Shown here: in pieces, positions 55,436-64,000 of the stretch
Layout of the letters: the number at the start of each line of letters is the position of its first letter
Position numbering within the stretch: the stretch's first letter is position 1
Assembly (NCBI RefSeq): GCF_003076275.1
Contig: NZ_CP029064.1
Span: 2,180,501-2,244,500, forward strand
Reading direction: 5' to 3'
From: Microbulbifer sp. A4B17
GTDB taxonomy: Bacteria; Pseudomonadota; Gammaproteobacteria; Pseudomonadales; Cellvibrionaceae
DNA: 64,000 bases
Notes under the pieces: model-generated
Database searches by the model: none
The model's input: only the letters and a program-made list of their open reading frames with translations
Told to the model about the DNA's origin: nothing
Made by a program: the position numbers and the translations under genes

Positions 55436-56071
55436 TTAGTGTTCTATAGATTCGATATGTGCGATCAATTCGTTGGTCGCATTCAAAAGCTTTTTGCGCT
55501 GGAACAGAAGGTGCAGGCGGCGTCCACCCATCTGTCGCCATAGGGTTGCCGAGCGGATGCCGGCAAATAGCATGGAGCGAATTTGATTGGCGACACGCTG
55601 CTGTTGCAGGTAATTGAAGTCGCCCAGTACCTGAATCCGGAAGCGGAAGGTACCTAGCGTATCGCTGTAGATGCTGGCGAGGTTGGAAAATACATTCTCG
55701 TGAGTCAGCTCGAAGTGCTCTGCTTGAGTCTTGGCCTTATCCAATCGACTGCCAATGATTGATAGCAGGTCATTATTCTTGCTGAGTTGTTGCTGCAGGT
55801 AGATCACCGAGAGGGCGTAGCGCAGACCATCGGTATATTCCGGGTGTTGCCGCGTCTTTAGTATTTGCTGCGATACTTTTAAGCCGGGCAGCAGCTTGTC
55901 TGCACCGGCGAATATATCTTCAGTGCGATCAGGGTTTAGCTGGAAGAGGCTATATACCCCGGTTTCCAGCTGTTCCTGCGGTGCAGAGCCTGTTTTGGCC
56001 AGGCGCTCCACCAGTGTTGCGGATTGGAATATTCCTGCCAGTGCCAGTGCCTGATCCCGCCAGTTATTCAA
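55436..56071 (-). CDS. hflD: high frequency lysogenization protein HflD
   Basis: This 211-residue helical protein is HflD, which affects lambda CII stability in E. coli; its normal role is unclear. The sequence follows the family along its length. The start is TTG with AAGGAG six bases upstream; that ribosome site overlaps the mnmA stop, so the genes are cotranscribed. Confidence 0.93.
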   Translation of the reverse strand: MNNWRDQALALAGIFQSATLVERLAKTGSAPQEQLETGVYSLFQLNPDRTEDIFAGADKLLPGLKVSQQILKTRQHPEYTDGLRYALSVIYLQQQLSKNNDLLSIIGSRLDKAKTQAEHFELTHENVFSNLASIYSDTLGTFRFRIQVLGDFNYLQQQRVANQIRSMLFAGIRSATLWRQMGGRRLHLLFQRKKLLNATNELIAHIESIEH

Positions 56072-56080
56072 AATTACTCC

Positions 56081-57271
<1,191 letters not shown>

Positions 57272-57323
57272 TTACCTGCGAACGCCCCATTTGACCAAGA
57301 CCGCTTTGATCTTCCGTTATAGA

Positions 57324-57926
57324 TTATCGTTTTCGGCGCGGTCGACTGCGGTTGTGTGCTGGTTTTGTCCGGGGCTTGGGTGCGCCAAAAACCTCCTCTA
57401 TTCGATACTCGCCAGGCTGTAATGAGTCGAGCTTCCAACTGCCTATAGCCACCCGAATCAGTCGCAGGGTAGGGAAGCCTACCGCCGCAGTCATCCGCCT
57501 TACCTGGCGATTCCGCCCCTCGGAGATAGTCAGCTCCAGCCAGCTGGTTGGGATCGATTTGCGCTTGCGAATTGGCGGTGTGCGGGGCCAAGGCTCCATA
57601 TCCGGCAGGCGCTTGGCCTTGGCAGGTGCGGTTCGGCCGTCCTTCAGGTCGACCCCTTGCCTGAGCATATAAAGAGCATCATCAGTAAGTTCACCTTCCA
57701 CCTGGGCCCAATAGGTCTTGGGCATCTTCCGCTTGGGGTGGCTGATTTGATGTTGTAGCGCTCCATCATCAGTCAACAGTAGTAAACCTTCAGAATCGTA
57801 GTCCAGGCGCCCCGCCGCATAGAATCCCTTGTGTTGGATAAAGTTAGCCAGAGTGGCGCGATTCTGGTCATCTGTAAATTGGCTTAATACGCCAAAAGGC
57901 TTGTTGAGGAGAATAATCTTTGCCAT
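57324..57926 (-). CDS. rluE: 23S rRNA pseudouridine synthase RluE
   Basis: This 200-residue RsuA-family synthase modifies U2457 of 23S rRNA. The catalytic [16 protein letters not shown] motif is at about residues 39-54, and NRQVRRM near the C-terminus is typical. The C-terminal 15 residues are basic. It lacks the S4 domain, as expected for RluE. It is divergent from icd. Confidence 0.94.
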   Translation of the reverse strand: MAKIILLNKPFGVLSQFTDDQNRATLANFIQHKGFYAAGRLDYDSEGLLLLTDDGALQHQISHPKRKMPKTYWAQVEGELTDDALYMLRQGVDLKDGRTAPAKAKRLPDMEPWPRTPPIRKRKSIPTSWLELTISEGRNRQVRRMTAAVGFPTLRLIRVAIGSWKLDSLQPGEYRIEEVFGAPKPRTKPAHNRSRPRRKR

Positions 57927-57975
57927 AAGAAAAATTGAGTATTGTAATCCAACTACAAAAAATAGCCGAGGCTGC

Positions 57976-58042
57976 TATAATCCCGCCGTTTTTCATCCCC
58001 GCCCTAAGGTCCCGGGGGAGCGGTGCAAGCAACGCTGGACCT
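57976..58042 (+). promoter_or_regulatory. icd promoter and structured leader
   Basis: A perfect TATAAT (57976-57981) has only a weak -35. The leader then holds a bulged hairpin: AGGTCC (58007-58012) pairs with GGACCT (58037-58042), with an inner AGCG/CGCT stem and a 10-base loop. It ends about 33 bases before the icd ATG. Confidence 0.45.
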
Positions 58043-58075
58043 AAAAAGTCATAGAATTTTGGGAGTTTACGCAAT

Positions 58076-59326
58076 ATGGGTCATATCCAAGTGCCGGCAG
58101 ACGGCGAAAAAGTTACAGTCAATTCCGACGGTTCGCTGAATGTTCCGAATCGCCCGGTTATTCCTTTCATCGAGGGTGACGGCATCGGTGTGGATATCAC
58201 CCCGGTAATGCGCAAGGTGATCGACGCGTCTGTAGAAAAAGCTTTCGGCGGCGAAAAGAAAATCGAGTGGATGGAAATCTACTGCGGTGAGAAGGCGGCA
58301 GAGACTTACGCTGGCGACTGGTTCCCGGCTGAAACTCTGGAAGCGATCAAAGACTACGTTGTTAGCATTAAAGGCCCTCTGACCACTCCAGTAGGCGGCG
58401 GCTTCCGTTCCCTGAACGTTGCCCTGCGTCAGGAGCTGGATCTGTACGTATGTCAGCGCCCTGTGCGCTGGTTTAGCGGTGTACCTTCCCCGGTTAAAGA
58501 GCCGAACAAGGTAGACATGGTTATCTTCCGTGAAAACTCCGAAGATATCTACGCTGGTATCGAGTGGAAAGCTGATACTGACGAAGCTAAGAAAGTAATC
58601 AAGTTCCTGCAGGACGAGATGGGTGTTAAGAAGATCCGTTTCCCTGAGAACTGCGGTATCGGTGTTAAGCCGGTTTCTGCTGAAGGTACCAAGCGTCTCG
58701 TGCGCAAGGCTATCCAGTACGCTGTGGACCAGGATCGCGATTCTGTAACCCTGGTACACAAAGGCAACATCATGAAGTTCACCGAGGGTGCCTTCGCTGA
58801 TTGGGGTTACGAGCTGGCTCGCGACGAGTTTGGCGCTCAGCCGCTGGACGGTGGTCCCTGGCACAGCTTCAAGAACCCGAAGACTGGCAAAGAAATCGTT
58901 GTTAAGGATGTAATTGCTGACGCTATGTTGCAGCAGATCCTGCTGCGTCCGGCTGAGTACGATGTAATTGCCACCCTGAACCTGAACGGCGACTACCTGT
59001 CCGACGCACTGGCTGCACAGGTTGGTGGTATCGGTATTGCTCCTGGCGCAAACCTGTCCGACGACGTTGCCCTGTTCGAAGCGACCCACGGTACTGCGCC
59101 TAAGTACGCTGGCCAGGACAAGGTTAACCCGGGCTCCCTGATTCTTTCCGCTGAGATGATGCTGCGTCACCTGGGTTGGAATGAAGCTGCTGACCTGGTG
59201 ATCAAGGGTATGGAAGGTGCTATCGAAGCCAAAACCGTAACCTACGATTTCGAGCGCCTGATGGACGGTGCTGAGCTGAAGTCCTGTTCTGCGTTTGGTG
59301 ACGAAGTTATCAAGCACATGGCTTAA
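58076..59326 (+). CDS. icd: NADP-dependent isocitrate dehydrogenase
   Basis: This 416-residue TCA enzyme oxidises isocitrate to 2-oxoglutarate. The substrate loop [20 protein letters not shown] and the [13 protein letters not shown] start are intact, and Ser112 is the expected regulatory site region. Length and sequence match E. coli Icd. Codon use is strongly biased, as for highly expressed genes, which creates a long spurious open frame on the opposite strand. A bidirectional terminator follows. Confidence 0.97.
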   Translation: MGHIQVPADGEKVTVNSDGSLNVPNRPVIPFIEGDGIGVDITPVMRKVIDASVEKAFGGEKKIEWMEIYCGEKAAETYAGDWFPAETLEAIKDYVVSIKGPLTTPVGGGFRSLNVALRQELDLYVCQRPVRWFSGVPSPVKEPNKVDMVIFRENSEDIYAGIEWKADTDEAKKVIKFLQDEMGVKKIRFPENCGIGVKPVSAEGTKRLVRKAIQYAVDQDRDSVTLVHKGNIMKFTEGAFADWGYELARDEFGAQPLDGGPWHSFKNPKTGKEIVVKDVIADAMLQQILLRPAEYDVIATLNLNGDYLSDALAAQVGGIGIAPGANLSDDVALFEATHGTAPKYAGQDKVNPGSLILSAEMMLRHLGWNEAADLVIKGMEGAIEAKTVTYDFERLMDGAELKSCSAFGDEVIKHMA

Positions 59327-59374
59327 GCTGCATTCGTGAGGCTGGGCTGGCTTTGAGTTGGCCCGAGTCCCATG

Positions 59375-59408
59375 AAAAAAGCCCTTCACCTTGGTGAAGG
59401 GCTTTTTT
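59375..59408. terminator. bidirectional terminator between icd and cspD
   Basis: A 10-bp stem (GCCCTTCACC with GGTGAAGGGC) and a 2-base centre are flanked by A6 on the left and T6 on the right, so it acts for both convergent genes. Confidence 0.9.
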
Positions 59409-59430
59409 ATTGTCTGTTTGCTGGGCTCGC

Positions 59431-59730
59431 TTAGCCGACAGCTTCCGCTTCCTTCTCCCTCGATTTTTCTGTGTGTACTACATCAGATTCGCTGTTGTTC
59501 GAAGTGTTGGGTGAAGTGGTTTCTGAGGTCAGTGCGGAGATATTTGCAGCGTGGTAGCCCTTGTCTCCTCGAATAATATCGAAGGTGACTTGTTGGCCGG
59601 CCTTCAGGGTTCGGTAGCCTTCCATCTGAATTGCGGAATAGTGCGCGAACAGATCCTCCCCTCCCTCATCTGCAAGAATAAACCCATATCCCTTAGCGTT
59701 GTTGAACCACTTTACAGTACCGGTAGGCAT
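59431..59730 (-). CDS. cspD: cold-shock domain protein CspD-like
   Basis: This 99-residue protein is one cold-shock domain (residues 1-67) with RNA/DNA-binding strands KGYGFI and DLFAHYSAI, plus a 30-residue Ser/Glu-rich tail not found in E. coli CspD (74). Its position, divergent from clpS, equals that of E. coli cspD, which inhibits replication in stationary phase. The same role here is inferred. GAGGGAAT precedes the ATG, and the leader is over 100 bases, as in other csp genes. Confidence 0.9.
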   Translation of the reverse strand: MPTGTVKWFNNAKGYGFILADEGGEDLFAHYSAIQMEGYRTLKAGQQVTFDIIRGDKGYHAANISALTSETTSPNTSNNSESDVVHTEKSREKEAEAVG

Positions 59731-59838
59731 AACGATTCCCTCTAATTGCCTGAGTGGCCCCTGGCCACCTTACAGAGTTTTTATATTTATTTGACCTGCT
59801 GGTTAGTCGGCTGCGATCCTATCTGCGACTAACGTTTG

Positions 59839-59867
59839 ATGTAACGGTCACTACCTCTTGTAGTCAA
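59839..59867 (-). promoter_or_regulatory. candidate cspD promoter
   Basis: On the minus strand TTGACT and TTACAT are separated by 17 bases, leaving a leader of roughly 100 bases to the cspD ATG. This is a sequence match only. Confidence 0.4.
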
Positions 59868-59995
59868 CAGCCGGGGTAATGTCAAGGCTCCCCGGTGACC
59901 GCTGTGTCAAAGGTCAAATAAGGTTACAATGTCACGTCATTGAAGGTTGCATTGGCTGCAATTTTCAGGCTCGATAGAATTCATTGATAATTGTT

Positions 59996-60376
59996 ATGAG
60001 TACTTCGCGAATCATTAAACTAAGCTCCAGTGACTCCGATGGAGACAATCCTCACCTCGATGATTTCGATGGTGAGTTGGCCCTTGAGGAGGCGCCGCCG
60101 CAACTGAAGCGGCCGCCGATGTATAAAGTTGTCATGCTCAACGATGACTACACCCCCATGGATTTTGTTGTTGAGACTCTGGAGTTGTTTTTTTCAGTAA
60201 ACCGGGAGCGCGCCACACAGTTGATGTTGCAGGTTCACACACGGGGAAAAGCAGTGTGCGGTGTCTATACTCGGGATATAGCGGAGACAAAGGCCGCACA
60301 GGTCAATCAGTTCGCTCAAGAGAATGAGCATCCCCTGTTGTGTGAGATTGAAGCGGACGAAAGCAAAGAGGATTGA
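59996..60376 (+). CDS. clpS: ClpS adaptor
   Basis: This 126-residue adaptor binds proteins with N-degron residues and hands them to ClpA. The core [25 protein letters not shown] (positions about 42-66) carries the residue-binding loop. The N-terminal 40 residues are longer and acidic. ATG 59996 fits; a TTG four codons upstream does not. clpA begins 134 bases after the stop. Confidence 0.94.
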   Translation: MSTSRIIKLSSSDSDGDNPHLDDFDGELALEEAPPQLKRPPMYKVVMLNDDYTPMDFVVETLELFFSVNRERATQLMLQVHTRGKAVCGVYTRDIAETKAAQVNQFAQENEHPLLCEIEADESKED

Positions 60377-60510
60377 TTCTGACAGAAAATGCTTTGAACA
60401 AAGGGTCCCGTCACCTGAAGGGAATCAGCCAGGATATAAACGCCGGCGAAGGGTGCGCGCCTACCAGCGGAGTCGGCGGGAAATATTGGCGATTAGGGTT
60501 TGAGGTTTAG

Positions 60511-62790
60511 ATGCTCAGCAAGGACTTAGAGGTAACGCTTAATCTAGCGTTCAAAGGTGCTCGAGCGAAACGGCATGAGTTTATGACCGTTGAGCACCTA
60601 TTGCTGGCGCTCTTGGATAACGAGTCCGCAGCAGATGTACTACATGCTTGTGGAGCGGATTTAAGTGCATTGCGCCGTGAACTCCTGGAGTTTGTAGACT
60701 CCACAACACCGTTGATCCCGGAGGCAGATACAGACCGCGAAACTCAGCCGACTCTGGGCTTCCAGAGGGTCCTGCAGAGGGCCGTATTCCATGTCCAGTC
60801 ATCCGGTAAAAAGGAAGTTACGGGAGCTAATGTCCTGGTTGCTATTTTCTGTGAGCAGGAGAGCCAGGCTGTTTACTACTTGAAGCAGCAGAGTGTTGCC
60901 CGGATAGACGTAGTCAACTACATCACCCACGGAATTTCCCGCGTTGGCTCCAGTGGTAATAATCACCATCACGGTTCTGATACTGCACCTGAGCAGGTAG
61001 ATGAGGAAATTAGTGGGGGTGCTGAGCCTGGTGGTTCCGACCCCCTGGAAAGTTATGCCACCAACCTCAACCAGGAGGCAATTCTTGGTCGCATTGATCC
61101 ACTGGTTGGTCGTGCCCCTGAAGTGGAGCGCGTCACTCAGGTTCTGGCTCGTCGCCGCAAAAACAATCCATTGCTGGTTGGTGAGTCCGGTGTAGGTAAG
61201 ACCGCAATTGCCGAAGGATTGGCGCGGCGTATTGTCGATGAGGATATCCCTGAGCCTTTGAAAGAGAGCACTATTTACTCTCTGGATCTCGGCTCCCTGT
61301 TGGCGGGAACCAAGTATCGCGGTGATTTTGAGAAGCGCTTTAAGGCCCTGTTGGCTGAGCTCAAGAAGCGTGAGCACGCCGTACTGTTTATTGATGAGAT
61401 CCACACCATCATCGGGGCCGGCGCCGCTTCAGGAGGCGTCATGGATGCCTCCAACCTGCTTAAGCCGCTACTTTCCAGCGGTCAATTGCGCTGTATAGGT
61501 TCCACAACTTTTACTGAATATCGCGGTATCTTTGAAAAAGATCGCGCTCTATCTCGCCGTTTTCAAAAGATTGATGTCAGTGAGCCTTCGGTTGAGGAGA
61601 CTGTGCAGATTCTTCAAGGGCTCAGAAGCTGCTTTGAGGATCATCACAAGGTCCGCTTTACCGATGGGGCTCTGGATGCTGCAGCCCAGCTCTCCAGTCG
61701 CCATATCACCGAGCGGTTCCTGCCGGATAAGGCCATTGATGTGATCGATGAGGCCGGAGCTTACCAATCCCTGTTGCCTGAAGAGGACCGCAAAGAGGTT
61801 ATCGGGGTCTGTGAGATTGAGATGGTTATCGCCAAGATGGCGAGAATACCCGCCAAGAGTGTGTCTGCTTCTGACAAGGAGCAGCTGTCACGGCTCGATG
61901 ACAATCTCAAAATGGTGGTGTTTGGGCAGGATAGCGCCATTGATGCCCTGGGTACGGCAATTAAGTTGAGTCGCGCGGGGCTGGGTTCTGAAGAGAAGCC
62001 TATAGGCTCCTTCCTGTTTTCGGGACCCACCGGTGTTGGCAAGACGGAGCTCTGTCGTCAGTTGGCAAAGGTAATGGGTATCGAGCTGATTCGCTTTGAC
62101 ATGTCCGAGTACATGGAGCGTCATACGGTTTCCCGCTTGATAGGTGCGCCTCCTGGGTATGTTGGTTTTGACCAGGGCGGTTTACTGACCGATTCGGTGA
62201 CCAAACATCCCCACAGTGTTGTGCTGCTCGACGAGATTGAGAAGGCGCATCCCGAAGTATTCAATCTGCTGCTGCAGGTGATGGATCACGGCACTCTGAC
62301 TGATAACAATGGCCGCAAAGCGGACTTCCGGAATGTCATCCTGATTATGACTACCAATGCGGGCGCTGAGGTGATGAGCCGCCGTTCGATCGGTTTCTCC
62401 CATCAAGATCACTCCACCGATGGGATGGAGGAGATCAAAAAGATGTTTACTCCGGAATTCCGCAATCGCCTCGATAATATTATCCAGTTCCGCTCCCTGC
62501 CTCTGGAGGTGGTGAAGACGGTAGTGGACAAGTTTATCGTTGAGCTGCAGGCGCAGTTGGATGACTCCAAAGTGACTTTGGTTGTCGATGATGAGGCCCG
62601 TGAGTGGCTGGCAGTGCGGGGTTATGACGAGAAAATGGGAGCGAGGCCTATGTCTCGCCTGATTCGCGACAAGCTGCGCAAGCCTCTGGCGGAAGCCGTG
62701 CTCTTTGGTGAGCTGGCGGAAGAGGGGGGGCGTGTTTGTGTCACAATTGAAGATGATGAGCTGGCGATTAAAACGGCGGTGCCTGCCTAA
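60511..62790 (+). CDS. clpA: ClpA, ATP-dependent protease specificity subunit
   Basis: This 759-residue AAA+ unfoldase partners with ClpP. The N domain spans about 1-145 and Walker A1 GESGVGKT is near residue 225. Walker B VLFIDEIH follows, and a second AAA domain holds GPTGVGKT near 507. The length equals E. coli ClpA (758). GAGGT precedes the ATG. It is followed by a strong bidirectional terminator and is convergent with infA. Confidence 0.97.
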   Translation: MLSKDLEVTLNLAFKGARAKRHEFMTVEHLLLALLDNESAADVLHACGADLSALRRELLEFVDSTTPLIPEADTDRETQPTLGFQRVLQRAVFHVQSSGKKEVTGANVLVAIFCEQESQAVYYLKQQSVARIDVVNYITHGISRVGSSGNNHHHGSDTAPEQVDEEISGGAEPGGSDPLESYATNLNQEAILGRIDPLVGRAPEVERVTQVLARRRKNNPLLVGESGVGKTAIAEGLARRIVDEDIPEPLKESTIYSLDLGSLLAGTKYRGDFEKRFKALLAELKKREHAVLFIDEIHTIIGAGAASGGVMDASNLLKPLLSSGQLRCIGSTTFTEYRGIFEKDRALSRRFQKIDVSEPSVEETVQILQGLRSCFEDHHKVRFTDGALDAAAQLSSRHITERFLPDKAIDVIDEAGAYQSLLPEEDRKEVIGVCEIEMVIAKMARIPAKSVSASDKEQLSRLDDNLKMVVFGQDSAIDALGTAIKLSRAGLGSEEKPIGSFLFSGPTGVGKTELCRQLAKVMGIELIRFDMSEYMERHTVSRLIGAPPGYVGFDQGGLLTDSVTKHPHSVVLLDEIEKAHPEVFNLLLQVMDHGTLTDNNGRKADFRNVILIMTTNAGAEVMSRRSIGFSHQDHSTDGMEEIKKMFTPEFRNRLDNIIQFRSLPLEVVKTVVDKFIVELQAQLDDSKVTLVVDDEAREWLAVRGYDEKMGARPMSRLIRDKLRKPLAEAVLFGELAEEGGRVCVTIEDDELAIKTAVPA

Positions 62791-62815
62791 AATAAATTAG
62801 TTCCAGCCAAGCAAT

Positions 62816-62843
62816 AAAAAAGCCACCGGAAGGTGGCTTTTTT
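62816..62843. terminator. bidirectional terminator between clpA and infA
   Basis: A GCCACC/GGTGGC stem with a GGAA loop is flanked by A6 and T6. Confidence 0.9.
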
Positions 62844-62886
62844 AATTCGGGCCAAATTGCCTTGCGGAATTTGGCCTCTGAGCGAA

Positions 62887-63105
62887 TTAGCGCGCGCGGT
62901 ACGTAATGCGGCCCTTGCTCAGGTCGTATGGAGTCAGCTCCACTTTCACCTTGTCGCCGGTGAGAATGCGAATGTAGTTTTTGCGCATCTTTCCGGAGAT
63001 GTGCGCAATTACCACGTGTCCGTTTTCCAGCTTTACGCGGAAAGTGGTGTTCGGCAGGGTGTCGATCACCTCGCCTTCCATTTCAATATAATCGTCTTTT
63101 GCCAT
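62887..63105 (-). CDS. infA: translation initiation factor IF-1
   Basis: This 72-residue OB-fold protein matches IF-1 end to end. It occupies the ribosomal A site during initiation. It lies between bpt and clpA, as in many gammaproteobacteria. Confidence 0.97.
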   Translation of the reverse strand: MAKDDYIEMEGEVIDTLPNTTFRVKLENGHVVIAHISGKMRKNYIRILTGDKVKVELTPYDLSKGRITYRAR

Positions 63106-63230
63106 GCGGCAGCAACCTTACAATAACTTGATCAGACCTTTACCCCGGAGGCTCTTTGGCCTAGCCGCGGCTTGACGGGCGAGCATTTTGCACGAAAAGG
63201 CAAGATAGAGCAAAGGGAGTGTGAATTGAA

Positions 63231-63950
63231 CTAGAGCGATTTAAGGCTCCAGCGGTTTTCTTTTAGCATTTCAATCGGGCGGAACTGGCTTTTGTAGGCC
63301 ATTTTATGGCATTGCTCGATCCAGTAACCCAGGTAAAGATTGGGTAACCCCAGACGTCTCGCCCATTCAATCTGGTAGAGAATGCAATAGCTGCCCAGGC
63401 TCCGCTTGTCCTCATCGGGATCGAAGAAAGTATAGATGGCCGACAGTCCTGCAGTCAGGATATCGGTCACAGCCACGGCAACCAGTTTGCCCCTGGCTCT
63501 CAGCTCAATGTATCGAGTGGAGCCCCAGGCCTGGCTGAGGAAGCTGCGATATTGCTCCCGACTCGGCGGATACATCTCCCCATCTGCATGGCGCTGCTCG
63601 ATGTAGCGTGCGTAGAGTTCGTAGTGTTCATCCGTATCGATGGATTCGATATGGAATATGTCCAGGTCCTTATTGCGTTTCCAGCAGCGGCGCTGGTTGC
63701 GATCGGGGACAAACAGGCTCACTGGCACGCGAGCCGGCACGCAGGCACGACAGGTCGCGCACTGGGGGCGATACAGGTAGGCACCACTGCGACGGAATCC
63801 CAGCTCTGAGAGGCGGTTATAAAGCCTCTGGTCCACCTCGGTTTGGGGGTCGACAAACACCGTGGTGGCCTCCCGGTCCGGCAGGTAGCCGCACGGGTGG
63901 GGCAGGGTGGCCAGTAGGCGCACTGAATCCAGCTGAGAGTATTTACCCAT
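63231..63950 (-). CDS. bpt: aspartate/glutamate leucyltransferase Bpt
   Basis: This 239-residue enzyme transfers Leu from tRNA to N-terminal Asp or Glu, making N-degrons for ClpS. The CATCRACVPARV cysteine motif (about residues 65-76) and RHADGEMYPPSREQYRSFL fit the Ate/Bpt family; Bpt is the usual bacterial form. ATG 63950 is preferred over a GTG 16 codons upstream near the window end. It is oriented with infA and ends 125 bases before the infA start. Confidence 0.93.
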   Translation of the reverse strand: MGKYSQLDSVRLLATLPHPCGYLPDREATTVFVDPQTEVDQRLYNRLSELGFRRSGAYLYRPQCATCRACVPARVPVSLFVPDRNQRRCWKRNKDLDIFHIESIDTDEHYELYARYIEQRHADGEMYPPSREQYRSFLSQAWGSTRYIELRARGKLVAVAVTDILTAGLSAIYTFFDPDEDKRSLGSYCILYQIEWARRLGLPNLYLGYWIEQCHKMAYKSQFRPIEMLKENRWSLKSL

Positions 63951-64000
63951 AAGTCCACGAAAGCTTCCAGGGCTGCGGGAAGTGCGGCTGTTTAACACCG

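Noticed and set aside
58067..59389. 440-codon open frame opposite icd
   Set aside because: It is an exact antisense of a highly codon-biased gene; no ribosome site or family resemblance, and the terminator lies inside its start.

Overview
The window looks like a piece of a gammaproteobacterial chromosome, most likely a marine Cellvibrionales member such as Microbulbifer or a close relative. The taxonomic call is an inference. It rests on the order purB-hflD-mnmA-rluE / icd / cspD / clpS-clpA / infA / bpt at the right end, on the similarity of those proteins to gammaproteobacterial families, and on frequent TTG/GTG starts. I see no rRNA, tRNA, CRISPR array, insertion sequence or integrase.

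Layout. 0-9.4 kb: mixed accessory genes: a small secreted protein, a GH114-type lipoprotein, the helicase HrpB, two cupins, an SMR efflux protein, a Stv-type putative adhesin gene broken by two in-frame stops, a DUF2059 protein, a pyroglutamyl-peptidase and a SnoaL-like protein. 9.6-14.2 kb: an RND efflux pair (adaptor and permease, GTGA overlap). 14.4-19.2 kb: an acetyltransferase, two LysR regulators, an NHL-repeat protein, a CHMI-like tautomerase and an SDR. 19.2-20.2 kb: a 50-residue basic membrane miniprotein beside a protein whose Cys-His hairpin resembles BLF1/CNF1 toxin deamidases. 20.3-23.6 kb: a potassium channel gene lacking its 5' end, OsmC, a small membrane protein and AroF. 23.6-34.1 kb is gene-poor and AT-rich, with a VOC protein, a DUF1275 protein, a PaaX-like regulator plus fatty acid desaturase, an OafA-type acyltransferase, a GNAT protein and a methyltransferase.

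34.1-46.1 kb holds a catabolic island. One strand carries a bifunctional hydratase/dehydrogenase, a thiolase and an acyl-CoA ligase. The other carries a large and a small acyl-CoA dehydrogenase and an aldehyde dehydrogenase. An IclR regulator closes it, and a thioesterase and a DMT transporter lie beside it. The set of enzyme types matches the pim (pimeloyl-CoA) operon type, suggesting aldehyde to acid to acyl-CoA beta-oxidation of dicarboxylic or otherwise unusual acids. 46.4-52.8 kb: an unrecognised protein, RNase Z, an arylamine N-acetyltransferase overlapping a flavodoxin-like reductase, an MFS transporter, a TMEM175-type channel and a GNAT protein.

52.8-64 kb is the conserved housekeeping block: RoxA (L16 hydroxylase), PurB, HflD, MnmA, RluE, Icd, a CspD-like protein, ClpS, ClpA, IF-1 and Bpt. 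ClpS, ClpA and Bpt together form an N-degron proteolysis module. The observations most worth a second look are the BLF1/CNF1-like protein with its neighbouring miniprotein, the doubly stopped Stv gene, the pim-like island with its candidate operators, and the PaaX-desaturase pair.
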